The notes under the pieces are model-generated. The model had not been told where the DNA came from. It did no database searches and worked only from the letters and a program-made list of their open reading frames with translations. From an uncultured Holophagaceae bacterium (GTDB lineage Bacteria > Acidobacteriota > Holophagae > Holophagales > Holophagaceae): a DNA stretch of 9,136 nucleotides. The position numbers and the translations under genes were made by a program. The DNA lies in contig CAIXHJ010000104.1 in the NCBI GenBank assembly GCA_903919165.1, positions 1 through 9,136 on the forward strand, in the 5' to 3' direction. Position 1 is the first letter of the stretch. Each line of letters opens with the position of its first letter. This document shows, in pieces, positions 1 to 6,500 of this stretch.

Positions 1-167
1 AAGTCGAGGGCCCGCTTGGTGTAGGGCGTGTCTTTCAACCCGACGTGGGCCAGGGCGAAGAGCAGGTCCAGGGTCGGCACCGGAAGGCTGCCCCCGACCA
101 GGGCCATGACCATGGGCTCAGGCAACCCTCCCTGGAGGAACCGTTCGACGATGGGATGCATGCTCAT
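1..167 (-). CDS. Unrecognised protein, N-terminal part (cut by left edge)
   Basis: Only the first 55 residues are visible, starting MSMHPIVERFLQ; the rest lies beyond the left edge. I chose this ATG because it forms an ATGA overlap with the stop of the upstream RodZ-like gene, the same junction type seen at the two preceding gene boundaries, so translational coupling is likely. A second in-frame ATG two codons later could also serve. The visible part contains a hydrophobic stretch, GGSLPVPTLDLLFALAHVGL, which looks like amphipathic helices, followed by DTPYTKRALD. There is no signal peptide and no motif I can assign. The style recalls short helical N-terminal regions of acidobacterial or deltaproteobacterial multidomain proteins, but that is an impression only and no function is proposed. 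That it is a real gene rests on the overlap, the continuing open frame and its position as fifth gene of the string. Confidence 0.7.
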   Translation of the reverse strand, partial: MSMHPIVERFLQGGLPEPMVMALVGGSLPVPTLDLLFALAHVGLKDTPYTKRALD

Positions 168-976
168 GGCCGGGATCCATCTTCGTCATCATCGGGCACG
201 GGTGGTCCTTCGGGAAGTTCAGGGAGCGCGGGCCTCAGCCAGCGCCCTTTCTCATCGAACCGGCCAGTCCAGGGCTCTCCGACACTCTGCCCATGGGGAA
301 TGCGCCGGCCCGCCACTTCCACGTTGACCACCCCGGCATTGTCAAGCAGGAGCGTGAAGGATCCCAGCACCCGGAGCCGCCAGGGCTCCGAGACGTGAAG
401 GGTACGCGACTGGGGCTGCCCGCCGAGGCCTGTCGCGGGTTCGATGCGGACATTGCAGGTATCCACGGCCCGCAGGCTCACCAGGGCGCCCTGCTCATTC
501 AGGGGCGCTTCAGGCAGGAGCTCCCCCAGCACTGGAAAGGGCGAAGAGGACGCCACGGGAGGCGGTGGCAACGTGGGTTTGCTGAGGGCCGCCAGGAGGT
601 TCGGCGGCGGCTTCCGACCCAGGCGGGGCCCCGGCACCACCAGCCACAGGACCACCAGCACGGAGGCCGCCGTCAGCAGGGCCATCACCACCCGTTCCAG
701 CAGCTCCTGACGGGGATCGGGGGGATCCAGTTCCTGCACGCCGGGCACGATCTGGAAGGCCCCGGTGTGGTATTCGAGGTCCACCTCCAGCCGTGTGGCC
801 AATTGGCGGGCCAAGGGCCGCGGGCGTCCCGGTGGAAGGGCTACCCAGTCGTCCCTCTCAATGGCTTCGAGTTGGCGCAGGGGGAGCTTGAGTTCCTTGG
901 CAAGCGCTTCCCGGGTGAGGCCCCTGGCTTCCCGGGCCTTCTGGATCAACTGGCCGACGGATAATGCCTCAGTCAT
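164..976 (-). CDS. RodZ-like membrane protein: N-terminal HTH, one TM helix, C-terminal DUF4115-like domain
   Basis: 270 residues. Residues about 6-64 form an XRE/Cro-type helix-turn-helix of the RodZ type (VGQLIQKAREARGLTREALA, then LPLRQLEAIERDDW). A single membrane helix lies at about 96-115 (VVMALLTAASVLVVLWLVVP), followed by a proline-rich linker (about 121-160) and a beta-rich C-terminal domain (about 164-245) with the DUF4115 pattern ending in LLLDNAGVVNVEVAGRRI. The tail is acidic (PDDDEDG). This is the RodZ layout: cytoplasmic HTH, membrane anchor, periplasmic domain. In E. coli, RodZ binds MreB through the HTH and governs rod shape, but no mre or pbp gene is next to it here, so that role is not shown. 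I use the ATG at 976 rather than the one at 985 because it gives an ATGA overlap with the moxR stop. Neither start has a clear Shine-Dalgarno. An alternative is a generic membrane-bound HTH protein unrelated to shape. Confidence 0.85.
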   Translation of the reverse strand: MTEALSVGQLIQKAREARGLTREALAKELKLPLRQLEAIERDDWVALPPGRPRPLARQLATRLEVDLEYHTGAFQIVPGVQELDPPDPRQELLERVVMALLTAASVLVVLWLVVPGPRLGRKPPPNLLAALSKPTLPPPPVASSSPFPVLGELLPEAPLNEQGALVSLRAVDTCNVRIEPATGLGGQPQSRTLHVSEPWRLRVLGSFTLLLDNAGVVNVEVAGRRIPHGQSVGEPWTGRFDEKGRWLRPALPELPEGPPVPDDDEDGSRP

Positions 977-1944
977 CCGGCCCATCCCACCGGCAGTTCC
1001 TTCAGCAGTCGGGCCAGGTGTTCGCGCCTCTCGCCGCGGTTGAGGCGGCGGTCATCCAGGCTTCCGCGGTGGGCCATGGTATCCGTGAGGGTGCGCTGCA
1101 GGTCGTCCGGCGTGATGAAGTCCCGTCCTTCGAGCCAGGCCTCGGCCTGGGCGAGCCCCAGCCAATGCTTGGCGGCGCGGGTGGAGCAGAATCCTCCTCC
1201 GGCGCGGATGCGCTCCACCATCCGTTCGACGTAATCCAGCACGGAATCGGCGATTTTCACGCTTCGCACCGCCCCGCGGGCCTCGCGCCACCCCTCCAGA
1301 TCCAGCACCGGGGAAAGGGTGTCCAGCCGCTCGGAACCCGCTTCACCGGTGAGGATGCGGCGTTCTGCCGCGCGGTCCGGATAGCCCAGGTGGATGGTGC
1401 AGGAGAAGCGGTCCAGCTGGCTTTCGGGCAAGGGGAAGGTCCCGGCGTGATCCATGGGATTCTGGGTCGCGATGACGAAGAAGGGCTCGGGAAGCTTGTG
1501 GGTGCTGCGATCCAGGGTGACCTGCCCCTCCACCATCGCCTCGAGCATGGCGCTCTGGGTCTTGGGGCCGATCCGGTTCAGCTCATCGAGCAGCAGCACA
1601 TGGCAGAACACGGGACCGGGCTGGAAGCGGAAGCCCTGTTCCTTCGCGTCCCAGAGATGGACGCCGAGCAGATCGGAGGGCAACAGATCATTGGTGCCCT
1701 GCACACGCTGGAAAGTGCCGCCAAGAATGCGGGAGAGTCCCTTGGCCAGGGTGGTTTTCCCCACACCCGGCAGATCCTCCAGCAGCACGTGGCCGCCCGC
1801 CAGCATGGCCGCGAAGGCCCGCCGGACCTGAGCTTCTTTGCCCACCACCACGGATTGGAGCGCCGCCAGTCCGGACTGCGCGGCCAGACGGATCCTCTCT
1901 GGACCGAGGACCGGGGGGGCGAGGGCAGGTGGAACCTGGGTCAT
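973..1944 (-). CDS. MoxR-family AAA+ ATPase
   Basis: 323 residues, the usual MoxR length. Walker A is LLEDLPGVGKTTLA (K63, T64). Walker B is VLLLDELNR (D120, E121) and continues into GPKTQSAMLEAMVEGQVTLD, a MoxR hallmark. Sensor 1 is VIATQNP (N162), and PLPESQLDRF carries the probable arginine finger R179. The C-terminal lid domain follows (STRAAKHWLGLAQAEAWLEG, then ITPDDLQ). All catalytic elements look intact, so an active chaperone-like ATPase is expected. MoxR proteins usually work with DUF58 or VWA-domain partners encoded directly downstream. Here the next gene is RodZ-like instead, and no DUF58 or VWA protein is seen in the window. The start overlaps the stop of the upstream regulator (ATGA), and a GGAAG stretch lies about 6 nt upstream. 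Client and pathway are unknown. Confidence 0.95.
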   Translation of the reverse strand: MTQVPPALAPPVLGPERIRLAAQSGLAALQSVVVGKEAQVRRAFAAMLAGGHVLLEDLPGVGKTTLAKGLSRILGGTFQRVQGTNDLLPSDLLGVHLWDAKEQGFRFQPGPVFCHVLLLDELNRIGPKTQSAMLEAMVEGQVTLDRSTHKLPEPFFVIATQNPMDHAGTFPLPESQLDRFSCTIHLGYPDRAAERRILTGEAGSERLDTLSPVLDLEGWREARGAVRSVKIADSVLDYVERMVERIRAGGGFCSTRAAKHWLGLAQAEAWLEGRDFITPDDLQRTLTDTMAHRGSLDDRRLNRGERREHLARLLKELPVGWAG

Positions 1945-3212
1945 GGTGTCTTCCGCGGGAGAGAACCCTCTCCATCTATCGAGCCTCTATCTTCCAGAGG
2001 AATGCCATGGTCCCGCAAGCGCTGAGCCAGGGTCCGCACGGTCAATTCCAGGCCCTCGGCGGCCCGGGGCAGATCTCCGGCGGCTCCTGTCAAGGCCCGT
2101 CGCAGCAGCTGGGCCTCGGCGGTCCGGGTCACGGCCTTCAGCATCCCATCCAGGCCGCCGGCCTTAGGCCAGGGCAGGAACAGGGGCGTCTCCAAACCCA
2201 GGCCCAGATCCGGAAAGGTCCGGATGGCGTGTCCTTCGGAGAACAGGAGGGTCCGGCCCACCAGCACTTCCAACTCGCGAACGTTCCCGGGCCAATCGTG
2301 GTTCAGCAACTGCCGCTCCGCGGTCCTCTCCAGCCATGGGGCGGGACGGCCCTCCCGCTTCGCGCCCTGATCCAGCAGCTGGCGGGCGAGGGCCAGGAGA
2401 TCCTCCCGCCGTTCTCTCAGCGGAGGCACTCGCAATTCCAGGGAACCCAGGCGCTGGGCGACATCGGGTGCCAGGATTCCCTGGGGATCCACGCCGCCGA
2501 TCCAGGCGAGGTGGCGTCCCGGTTCGCTGTCCATGGCCCGGGCCAGGGCATCGGAAGCCGCGGCGGACAGATGCTCCAGTCCGGCCAGGAAGAGGCTCCC
2601 GCCCTCCAGCAGCTGCAGCATCCGCGGATCGGGTCCCTCAGGTCCCAAGGTTGACGCCGGCAGCGTCAGGTAGGGTGCTGCCGGGTGGCGGAGCACATGA
2701 AGGCGCCGGGCACAACGCTCGCGCCCGGATCCACGCTCGCCCCGGAACACCACGGAAAGCGAGGAGGAGGCTGCCTGGCGGAGCTCCGATTCCAGGGTCT
2801 GCATGGCCGGACTGTGAGCGACCCAGGGTTCGGCCGGATCCGGTGGTGGCGCGCCAACCAGCGCCCTGAGCCGATCGAGTAGGGCCAGGAAGGCATCCAG
2901 GTCGAAGGGCTTGGGGAGAAAATCGTCCGCGCCCAGTCGCATGGCCTCCACGATGTCCTTGGGTTCGCCAAAGGCCGACATCAGCACCACGCGCAACCTC
3001 GGATTCAGCCGCCGGGCCCGGCGGATCAGCTCCAGCCCGCTGATGCCGGGCAGCCGCAGATCCGTGACCAGGACATGGAAGGACTGCGCCTCCATGGCCC
3101 GCAAGGCCTCCTGCGGATCGGCGACGGCCCGCACCTTCCAGACCGTTCCCTCCAGCGCCTGGCTCAGCAGGCGGCGGAAGCTGTCCTTGTCCTCGACCAG
3201 CAGGAGATCCAT
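1941..3212 (-). CDS. NtrC-like response regulator with degenerate AAA+ domain (receiver, dead ATPase, Fis-type HTH)
   Basis: 423 residues. The receiver (1-120) looks fully functional: acidic pair E7/D8, phosphoacceptor D51 (LVTDLRLPG), S79 and K101 (FLPKPFD). The central domain (about 130-325) is plainly related to sigma54 activators (PPLRERREDLLALA, WPGNVRELE) but is broken at its key points. Walker A reads GERGSGRE, with arginine for lysine at 164. The GAFTGA sigma54-contact loop and its flanks are absent. Walker B reads GGSLFLAGLEHL, where relatives have GGTLFLDE. The C-terminus (about 365-403) is a Fis-type HTH (GDLPRAAEGLELTVRTLAQR). It should therefore bind DNA in response to phosphorylation but not remodel sigma54 holoenzyme. 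The open frame, 26-bp spacing from aroDE and ATGA overlap with moxR argue against a decaying gene. No cognate histidine kinase is visible. There is no clear Shine-Dalgarno. An automatic label of sigma-54-dependent regulator would mislead. Confidence 0.92.
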   Translation of the reverse strand: MDLLLVEDKDSFRRLLSQALEGTVWKVRAVADPQEALRAMEAQSFHVLVTDLRLPGISGLELIRRARRLNPRLRVVLMSAFGEPKDIVEAMRLGADDFLPKPFDLDAFLALLDRLRALVGAPPPDPAEPWVAHSPAMQTLESELRQAASSSLSVVFRGERGSGRERCARRLHVLRHPAAPYLTLPASTLGPEGPDPRMLQLLEGGSLFLAGLEHLSAAASDALARAMDSEPGRHLAWIGGVDPQGILAPDVAQRLGSLELRVPPLRERREDLLALARQLLDQGAKREGRPAPWLERTAERQLLNHDWPGNVRELEVLVGRTLLFSEGHAIRTFPDLGLGLETPLFLPWPKAGGLDGMLKAVTRTAEAQLLRRALTGAAGDLPRAAEGLELTVRTLAQRLRDHGIPLEDRGSIDGEGSLPRKTP

Positions 3213-3238
3213 GGGAAGAAACTAGCACCATCCGGCAG

Positions 3239-4612
3239 TCAGTTGATGCCGCCACACCCTTCAATGAACATCCGGCTCTGCGCCTCGGCCTGGGCCTCGA
3301 AGAGGGTCGCTCCTTCTACCAGGTGAAGGCCCGTTTTCCGGGCCCAGAGGGAGAAGGCCGTGTCCTCTTTGTAGATCCATTCCACAGCCCAGTGGGAACT
3401 GGGCTTGGCTGCTTCCAGCAGTCCGGGAAATGGCAACGGATCACCGGCGGACATGCCCAGGCTGGTGGCCTGGACGATACCCATCGGGGCGATGGCAGCC
3501 ACCGCTTCCACCGCGGAAGGGGAGCGCCGGGAGACCTGCAGGACAGACCGTCCAGATTCCTCCAGCACAATACGGCTGGTGCGAGCCACGCCGCCCTCCC
3601 CCAGCAACAGGACGGGACCCGGTTCCAGATTCGACAGAGCCTGTCCGAAGGCCTCCGCATCCGTGTTCGCCCCCTGCCAGGGATCACCGGTCTTTCTCCG
3701 CCAAAGTGTGTTGAGGGGCCCCTTCAATCCAAGTGCCTCCGGAAGCGAAAGCTTCAGAGGAGCCGTGAGGCTCAGGCCCAGAATGCCAAGGGCATCCATG
3801 GCCTCCGCCGCTTCCCCCGCATCGCCGCACAGAAGGGGCATATAGACCAGGTCCTTGCAGGCGTGTTGCAGGCGTGGATTGTGGAAGGCCGGCCCGCGTG
3901 AATGCAGGACCGGATCACCGATGACGCCACAGAGGCCACACCCCGGATGGAGCTTCGCCGCGCGCCACGCACGCAGGGTCGCGAGCGGCAGCTGGCCCGG
4001 CGCGGCGGGTGGACCGTCATCCGGCGCCGCGTAGGTGAAGGCCCCACCCCAGGCCGCCTGCATGGCCCGGCTGGGGAGGCCCTTGGGACCCATGAGAAAG
4101 GCAGAGAGTCGGATGTCGCGGTCCCGGGCCCAGCCCAAGGGCTTCCGGAGCCGCCCGTTGTCGCCCAGGCGCCCGGCCCACCCCACCCATTTGAAGGCTT
4201 CGCCAGGAGGCAGGTCGCAGAGCCGCGCCTCAAGGTCGAAGACACCGGGTGCCACGTGGATCGACCGCAGGAGCCGCACATGGGTCCGGGCTGCCTGAAT
4301 CGCCGGAGGGATGGGCAGGTCCCACTCCAGATCCACCCAGGCGGGCTTGCCCTTGAGCGCGCGGATCAGGTGGGCGAGGCGACCCGCCTCGTCCTCATCG
4401 GGCCAGCGCCCGCCCTCGGACACGCGGCGGCAGGTCACCAGGCAGCGCCGCTTGAGGGCGTCCACCAGGGCCTCCGGATCCAACTCCGGAAACAGATCGA
4501 GCCGCAGTTCGGGAAGGGCATCCTCTCCCAGCCGCTGGGCACAGGCCAGGGCCGCTTCCCACTCGGGGTGGGACAGGGTCACGAGATGGAATGGAAGGGG
4601 GTTCACGGGCAT
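3239..4612 (-). CDS. aroDE: Bifunctional 3-dehydroquinate dehydratase (type I) / shikimate dehydrogenase fusion
   Basis: 457 residues covering steps three and four of the shikimate pathway in the cytoplasm. The AroD half (about 8-215) has ELRLD (35-39), LVTCRR, VDLE (93-96), the catalytic histidine in RSIHV (H119), the Schiff-base lysine in FKWVGWA (K141), and the substrate-loop elements SR (181-182) and APGQ (204-207). The AroE half (about 227-457) has CGVIGDPVLHSRGP, the catalytic lysine in LTAPLK (K287), LNTL (N301), GANTDAEAFG (D318), the NADP loop LLLGEGGVARTSR, QATSLGMS, and EGATLFEAQAEAQ. The second serine of the usual HSxSP shikimate site is glycine (HSRGP), and the usual VTxPxK is LTAPLK. 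AroE may therefore be slower or altered, though the catalytic Lys/Asp pair remains. The ATG at 4612 lies at the foot of a strong hairpin; a GTG two codons later (4606) is an alternative start. It is the first gene of the minus-strand string, 26 bp before the regulator. Confidence 0.93.
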   Translation of the reverse strand: MPVNPLPFHLVTLSHPEWEAALACAQRLGEDALPELRLDLFPELDPEALVDALKRRCLVTCRRVSEGGRWPDEDEAGRLAHLIRALKGKPAWVDLEWDLPIPPAIQAARTHVRLLRSIHVAPGVFDLEARLCDLPPGEAFKWVGWAGRLGDNGRLRKPLGWARDRDIRLSAFLMGPKGLPSRAMQAAWGGAFTYAAPDDGPPAAPGQLPLATLRAWRAAKLHPGCGLCGVIGDPVLHSRGPAFHNPRLQHACKDLVYMPLLCGDAGEAAEAMDALGILGLSLTAPLKLSLPEALGLKGPLNTLWRRKTGDPWQGANTDAEAFGQALSNLEPGPVLLLGEGGVARTSRIVLEESGRSVLQVSRRSPSAVEAVAAIAPMGIVQATSLGMSAGDPLPFPGLLEAAKPSSHWAVEWIYKEDTAFSLWARKTGLHLVEGATLFEAQAEAQSRMFIEGCGGIN

Positions 4613-4629
4613 CGTCCAGGTCCCGCCAT
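4603..4629 (-). other. Possible 8-codon leader ORF overlapping the aroDE start
   Basis: Reads MAGPGRCP then TGA. It is preceded by GGAGGAGG at 7-nt spacing, a better ribosome site than aroDE itself has. Its TGA overlaps the alternative aroDE GTG start (GTGA), the same geometry as the ATGA junctions downstream. It contains no Phe, Tyr or Trp, so classical aromatic-amino-acid attenuation is not supported. It may act in translational coupling, or it may be a chance frame. Confidence 0.25.
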
Positions 4630-4664
4630 CCTACCGCCTCCTCCGCGGAGCGGGACCTGGACGA
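4612..4664 (-). promoter_or_regulatory. Long perfect hairpin covering the aroDE start codon
   Basis: Arms 4612-4626 and 4650-4664 are perfect 15-bp complements (TCGTCCAGGTCCCGC read on the minus strand), with a 23-nt loop. On the transcript the A of the aroDE ATG is the last paired base, and the loop displays GGAGGAGG, the only strong Shine-Dalgarno in the region. There is no U-tract after the stem and the loop is large, so a rho-independent terminator for the upstream carrier gene is unlikely. A translational control element for aroDE is the simplest reading. A protein-binding inverted repeat is possible too. The pairing is seen directly; the role is inferred. Confidence 0.6.
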
Positions 4665-4674
4665 GTCCCTCGTC
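4660..4674 (-). promoter_or_regulatory. Small hairpin that competes with the aroDE start hairpin
   Basis: GACGAG, a 3-nt loop and CTCGTC form a 6-bp stem. It shares bases 4660-4664 with the outer arm of the larger hairpin, so the two cannot form fully at once. On the minus-strand transcript this stem is made first, before the 3' arm of the larger one. It could be a folding intermediate in a switch or simply chance in GC-rich DNA. Confidence 0.35.
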
Positions 4675-4707
4675 GCTCGGGTGGTGGATATCGGTTTCGA
4701 TGAAGCG

Positions 4708-6468
4708 CTACCAGAGGCCCAGCACCTTCCACCAGAGGCCGCCCAGACCCACCCAGATGACGATGTTCACGAGGCTGACCAGCAACCCCAGACGCCACCA
4801 GGTGCCGAGTTCCACATAGCCCGTGCCGAAGAGCACCGGCGCGGGACCGGTCCCGTAGTGGGTCATGCCCGCGAAGAGGTTGCTGAAGAAGGCCAGCACC
4901 AAAGCCGCCAGCACCGGGGGCGCCCCGGCAACGATGGATACGCCGAGGAAGGCCGCGTACATGGAGGCCACGTGGGCCGTGTTGCTGGCGAAGAAGTAGT
5001 GGCTGTAGAAATAGACCAGCGCCAGTACCAGGAAGGCCACGATCCAGCCCTTGCCGGCCACCATGCCGCCCATGGACTTGCTGAACCAGGGCACCATGCC
5101 CAGCTTGTTGAGGAAGCTGGCCATCATCACCAGGGCCGCGAACCACACCAGCGTGTCCCAGGCACCGGTCTCGGCCTTGATGTCGTCCCAGGTGAGGACA
5201 CCGGTCAGCAGCAACACGGCCAGACCCGCCAGAGCGGAAGTGGTGGGATTGAGGTCGCCCAACTGTTTGGCGAAGATCCAGAGCACCAGCAGCATCACGA
5301 AGACCCCGAACATCGCCCACTCCTGGCGCTTGATGGGGCCGAGGTCGCGCAAGTGTCCCTTCGCCATCTCCACGGCTTCCGGCGTTTCGGTGATCTCCGG
5401 ACGGTGGAGCCGGTAGATCAGGAAGGGCACCACGATGAGCGCCACCAACCCCGGCACCAGGGCCGCGAGGGCCCAGCCGCCCCAGGTGATGGTCACCTTC
5501 AGATCCCCCGCCAGCTTCTGGGCTAGTGGATTGGCGGCCATGGCGGTGAGGAACATGGCGCTGGTGATGCAGTTCACCTGGTAGGCCGTGAGGGTCAGGA
5601 AGGATCCCATCTTCCGCGAGCTGGCATCTCCGGGATGGCTGCCGTAGGCCCGGGCCAAAGAGGCCATGATGGGCATGACGATGCCCCCGCCACGGGCCGT
5701 GTTGCTGGGGATGGCCGGTGAAAGCACCAGGTCCGTAGCCGCCAGGCCATAGGCGAGACCCAAGGTGCGCTTGCCGAGCAGCGCCATGAACGTGTAGGCG
5801 ATGCGGGCGCCGAGACCGGTCTTGATGAAGCCCCGCGAAATGAAGAAGGCCAGCACGATGAGCCAGATCACCACGTCGGAGAAACCGCTCATGGAATCCG
5901 CGATGCTGAGGGTGCCGGAGAGGGCCGTGACCGCGATGCCTATGATGGCCACCGCACCCATGGGCAGGGCCTTCAGGATGATGCCCACGATCGTGGTGAC
6001 AAAGATGGCGAAGAGGTGCAGGCTCTTCTCCCAATCCGCCTTCCGCCTGGTTTCGGCTTCAGTCTTGGCCCTGGTCTCCGCCTCGGTCTTCACCTTCGCG
6101 TCGGCTTCCGCCTTCGCTTTCGCCTCGGATTCGGCCTTGGCCCTGGTTTCCGCTTCGGCCTTGGTTTTGGCCTCCACTTGCATCCTGGTCAGGGGCTTCA
6201 AGGGTGTAGGGGTCGTGATCTGTGCGACTGGAGCAGTGGGCTTGACCTCCGGCTTTGGCGCAGGCTTGGCGGGTGCCGCCGACGCTGGCCTCGCCGCGAC
6301 CGGCTGCCCGGTGAACAGCTTGGCGTCAGGGACCTGCACCAGCCTCGGCAACCCGAAGTACAGCAGCAGGCCGAGAACCACGGTGGCGATGGCGGAACCG
6401 GGTTTGGCGCCCTGCCAACCGGGCAGCCCTCCGGTCGGGGCCGTATCGGGAACGGAAGTGTGGCTCAT
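4708..6468 (-). CDS. DASS-family (CitT/TtdT-like) dicarboxylate or tartrate carrier with an inserted TolA-like segment
   Basis: 586 residues, about 100 longer than usual CitT-type carriers. It has two clamshell repeats, each with an SNT substrate/cation motif: SPAIPSNTARGGGIVMPIM (S255-T257) and FFASNTAHVASMYAAFL (S495-T497). The ending MTHYGTGPAPVLFGTGYVEL, then TWWRLGLLVSLVNI, is typical of CitT, TtdT and plastid malate translocators, which exchange di- and tricarboxylates across the inner membrane. TM1 is at about 25-41 and TM2 at about 150-167. In relatives these lie close together; here residues about 50-147 are inserted between them, first Pro/Ala-rich (52-92), then Lys/Glu/Ala-rich (94-148). 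The start at 6468 has GGAGG 6 nt upstream. It is divergent from the tartrate/D-malate dehydrogenase gene, which points to tartrate, malate or succinate as substrate. Exchange versus Na+ symport cannot be decided from sequence. Confidence 0.93.
   Translation of the reverse strand: MSHTSVPDTAPTGGLPGWQGAKPGSAIATVVLGLLLYFGLPRLVQVPDAKLFTGQPVAARPASAAPAKPAPKPEVKPTAPVAQITTPTPLKPLTRMQVEAKTKAEAETRAKAESEAKAKAEADAKVKTEAETRAKTEAETRRKADWEKSLHLFAIFVTTIVGIILKALPMGAVAIIGIAVTALSGTLSIADSMSGFSDVVIWLIVLAFFISRGFIKTGLGARIAYTFMALLGKRTLGLAYGLAATDLVLSPAIPSNTARGGGIVMPIMASLARAYGSHPGDASSRKMGSFLTLTAYQVNCITSAMFLTAMAANPLAQKLAGDLKVTITWGGWALAALVPGLVALIVVPFLIYRLHRPEITETPEAVEMAKGHLRDLGPIKRQEWAMFGVFVMLLVLWIFAKQLGDLNPTTSALAGLAVLLLTGVLTWDDIKAETGAWDTLVWFAALVMMASFLNKLGMVPWFSKSMGGMVAGKGWIVAFLVLALVYFYSHYFFASNTAHVASMYAAFLGVSIVAGAPPVLAALVLAFFSNLFAGMTHYGTGPAPVLFGTGYVELGTWWRLGLLVSLVNIVIWVGLGGLWWKVLGLW
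6025..6189 (-). repeat. Imperfect 72-bp tandem repeat encoding the charged helix of the carrier
   Basis: The carrier's residues 103-126 and 127-150 are two imperfect copies of a 24-residue unit beginning KAEAETRAKAE and KTEAETRAKTE. At DNA level, 6064-6091 and 6136-6163 match closely at 72-bp offset (shared core CTTGGCCCTGGT), with most differences at third codon positions. The composition is nearly all Lys, Arg, Glu, Ala and Thr with no helix breakers, as in TolA-like or single-alpha-helix segments. Confidence 0.8.
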
Positions 6469-6474
6469 GGGGAG

Positions 6475-6479
6475 CCTCC
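6475..6479 (-). promoter_or_regulatory. Ribosome binding site of the carrier gene
   Basis: GGAGG on the minus strand, 6 nt before the ATG at 6468. It fixes the start and so confirms that TM1 and the inserted segment belong to the protein. Confidence 0.8.
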
Positions 6480-6500
6480 ATGAATAGGTTTTCGGTGCGT

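Noticed and set aside
293..2025. Long plus-strand open frames (for example 293-964 and 964-2025) opposite the RodZ-like and MoxR genes
   Set aside because: GC-rich DNA leaves long stop-free antisense frames. Their translations are rich in His, Gln, Gly and Arg with no family motif, while the minus strand encodes clear MoxR and HTH motifs.
3208..3221. 14-bp sequence TCCATGGGAAGAAA repeated at 9035-9048, both times at an ATG
   Set aside because: One shared 14-mer in 9 kb of biased composition can arise by chance, and at 9039 the ATG is probably not the real mazG start.
4603..4629. Aromatic amino-acid attenuator leader peptide
   Set aside because: The short frame encodes no Phe, Tyr or Trp, and no terminator/antiterminator pair with a U-tract follows.
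4612..4664. Rho-independent terminator for the carrier gene
   Set aside because: The stem is perfect, but there is no U-tract, the loop is 23 nt, and the 3' arm runs into the aroDE start codon.
3902..5526. Plus-strand open frames 3902-4819 and 4591-5526 opposite aroDE and the carrier
   Set aside because: Low-complexity His/Gln/Gly-rich translations, no conserved motif, and they run across the real gene boundary and the hairpin.
4631..6034. 467-residue minus-strand frame overlapping the carrier gene
   Set aside because: It is a shifted frame of the carrier, full of His/Arg/Gly. The true frame has membrane helices, both SNT motifs and a ribosome site.
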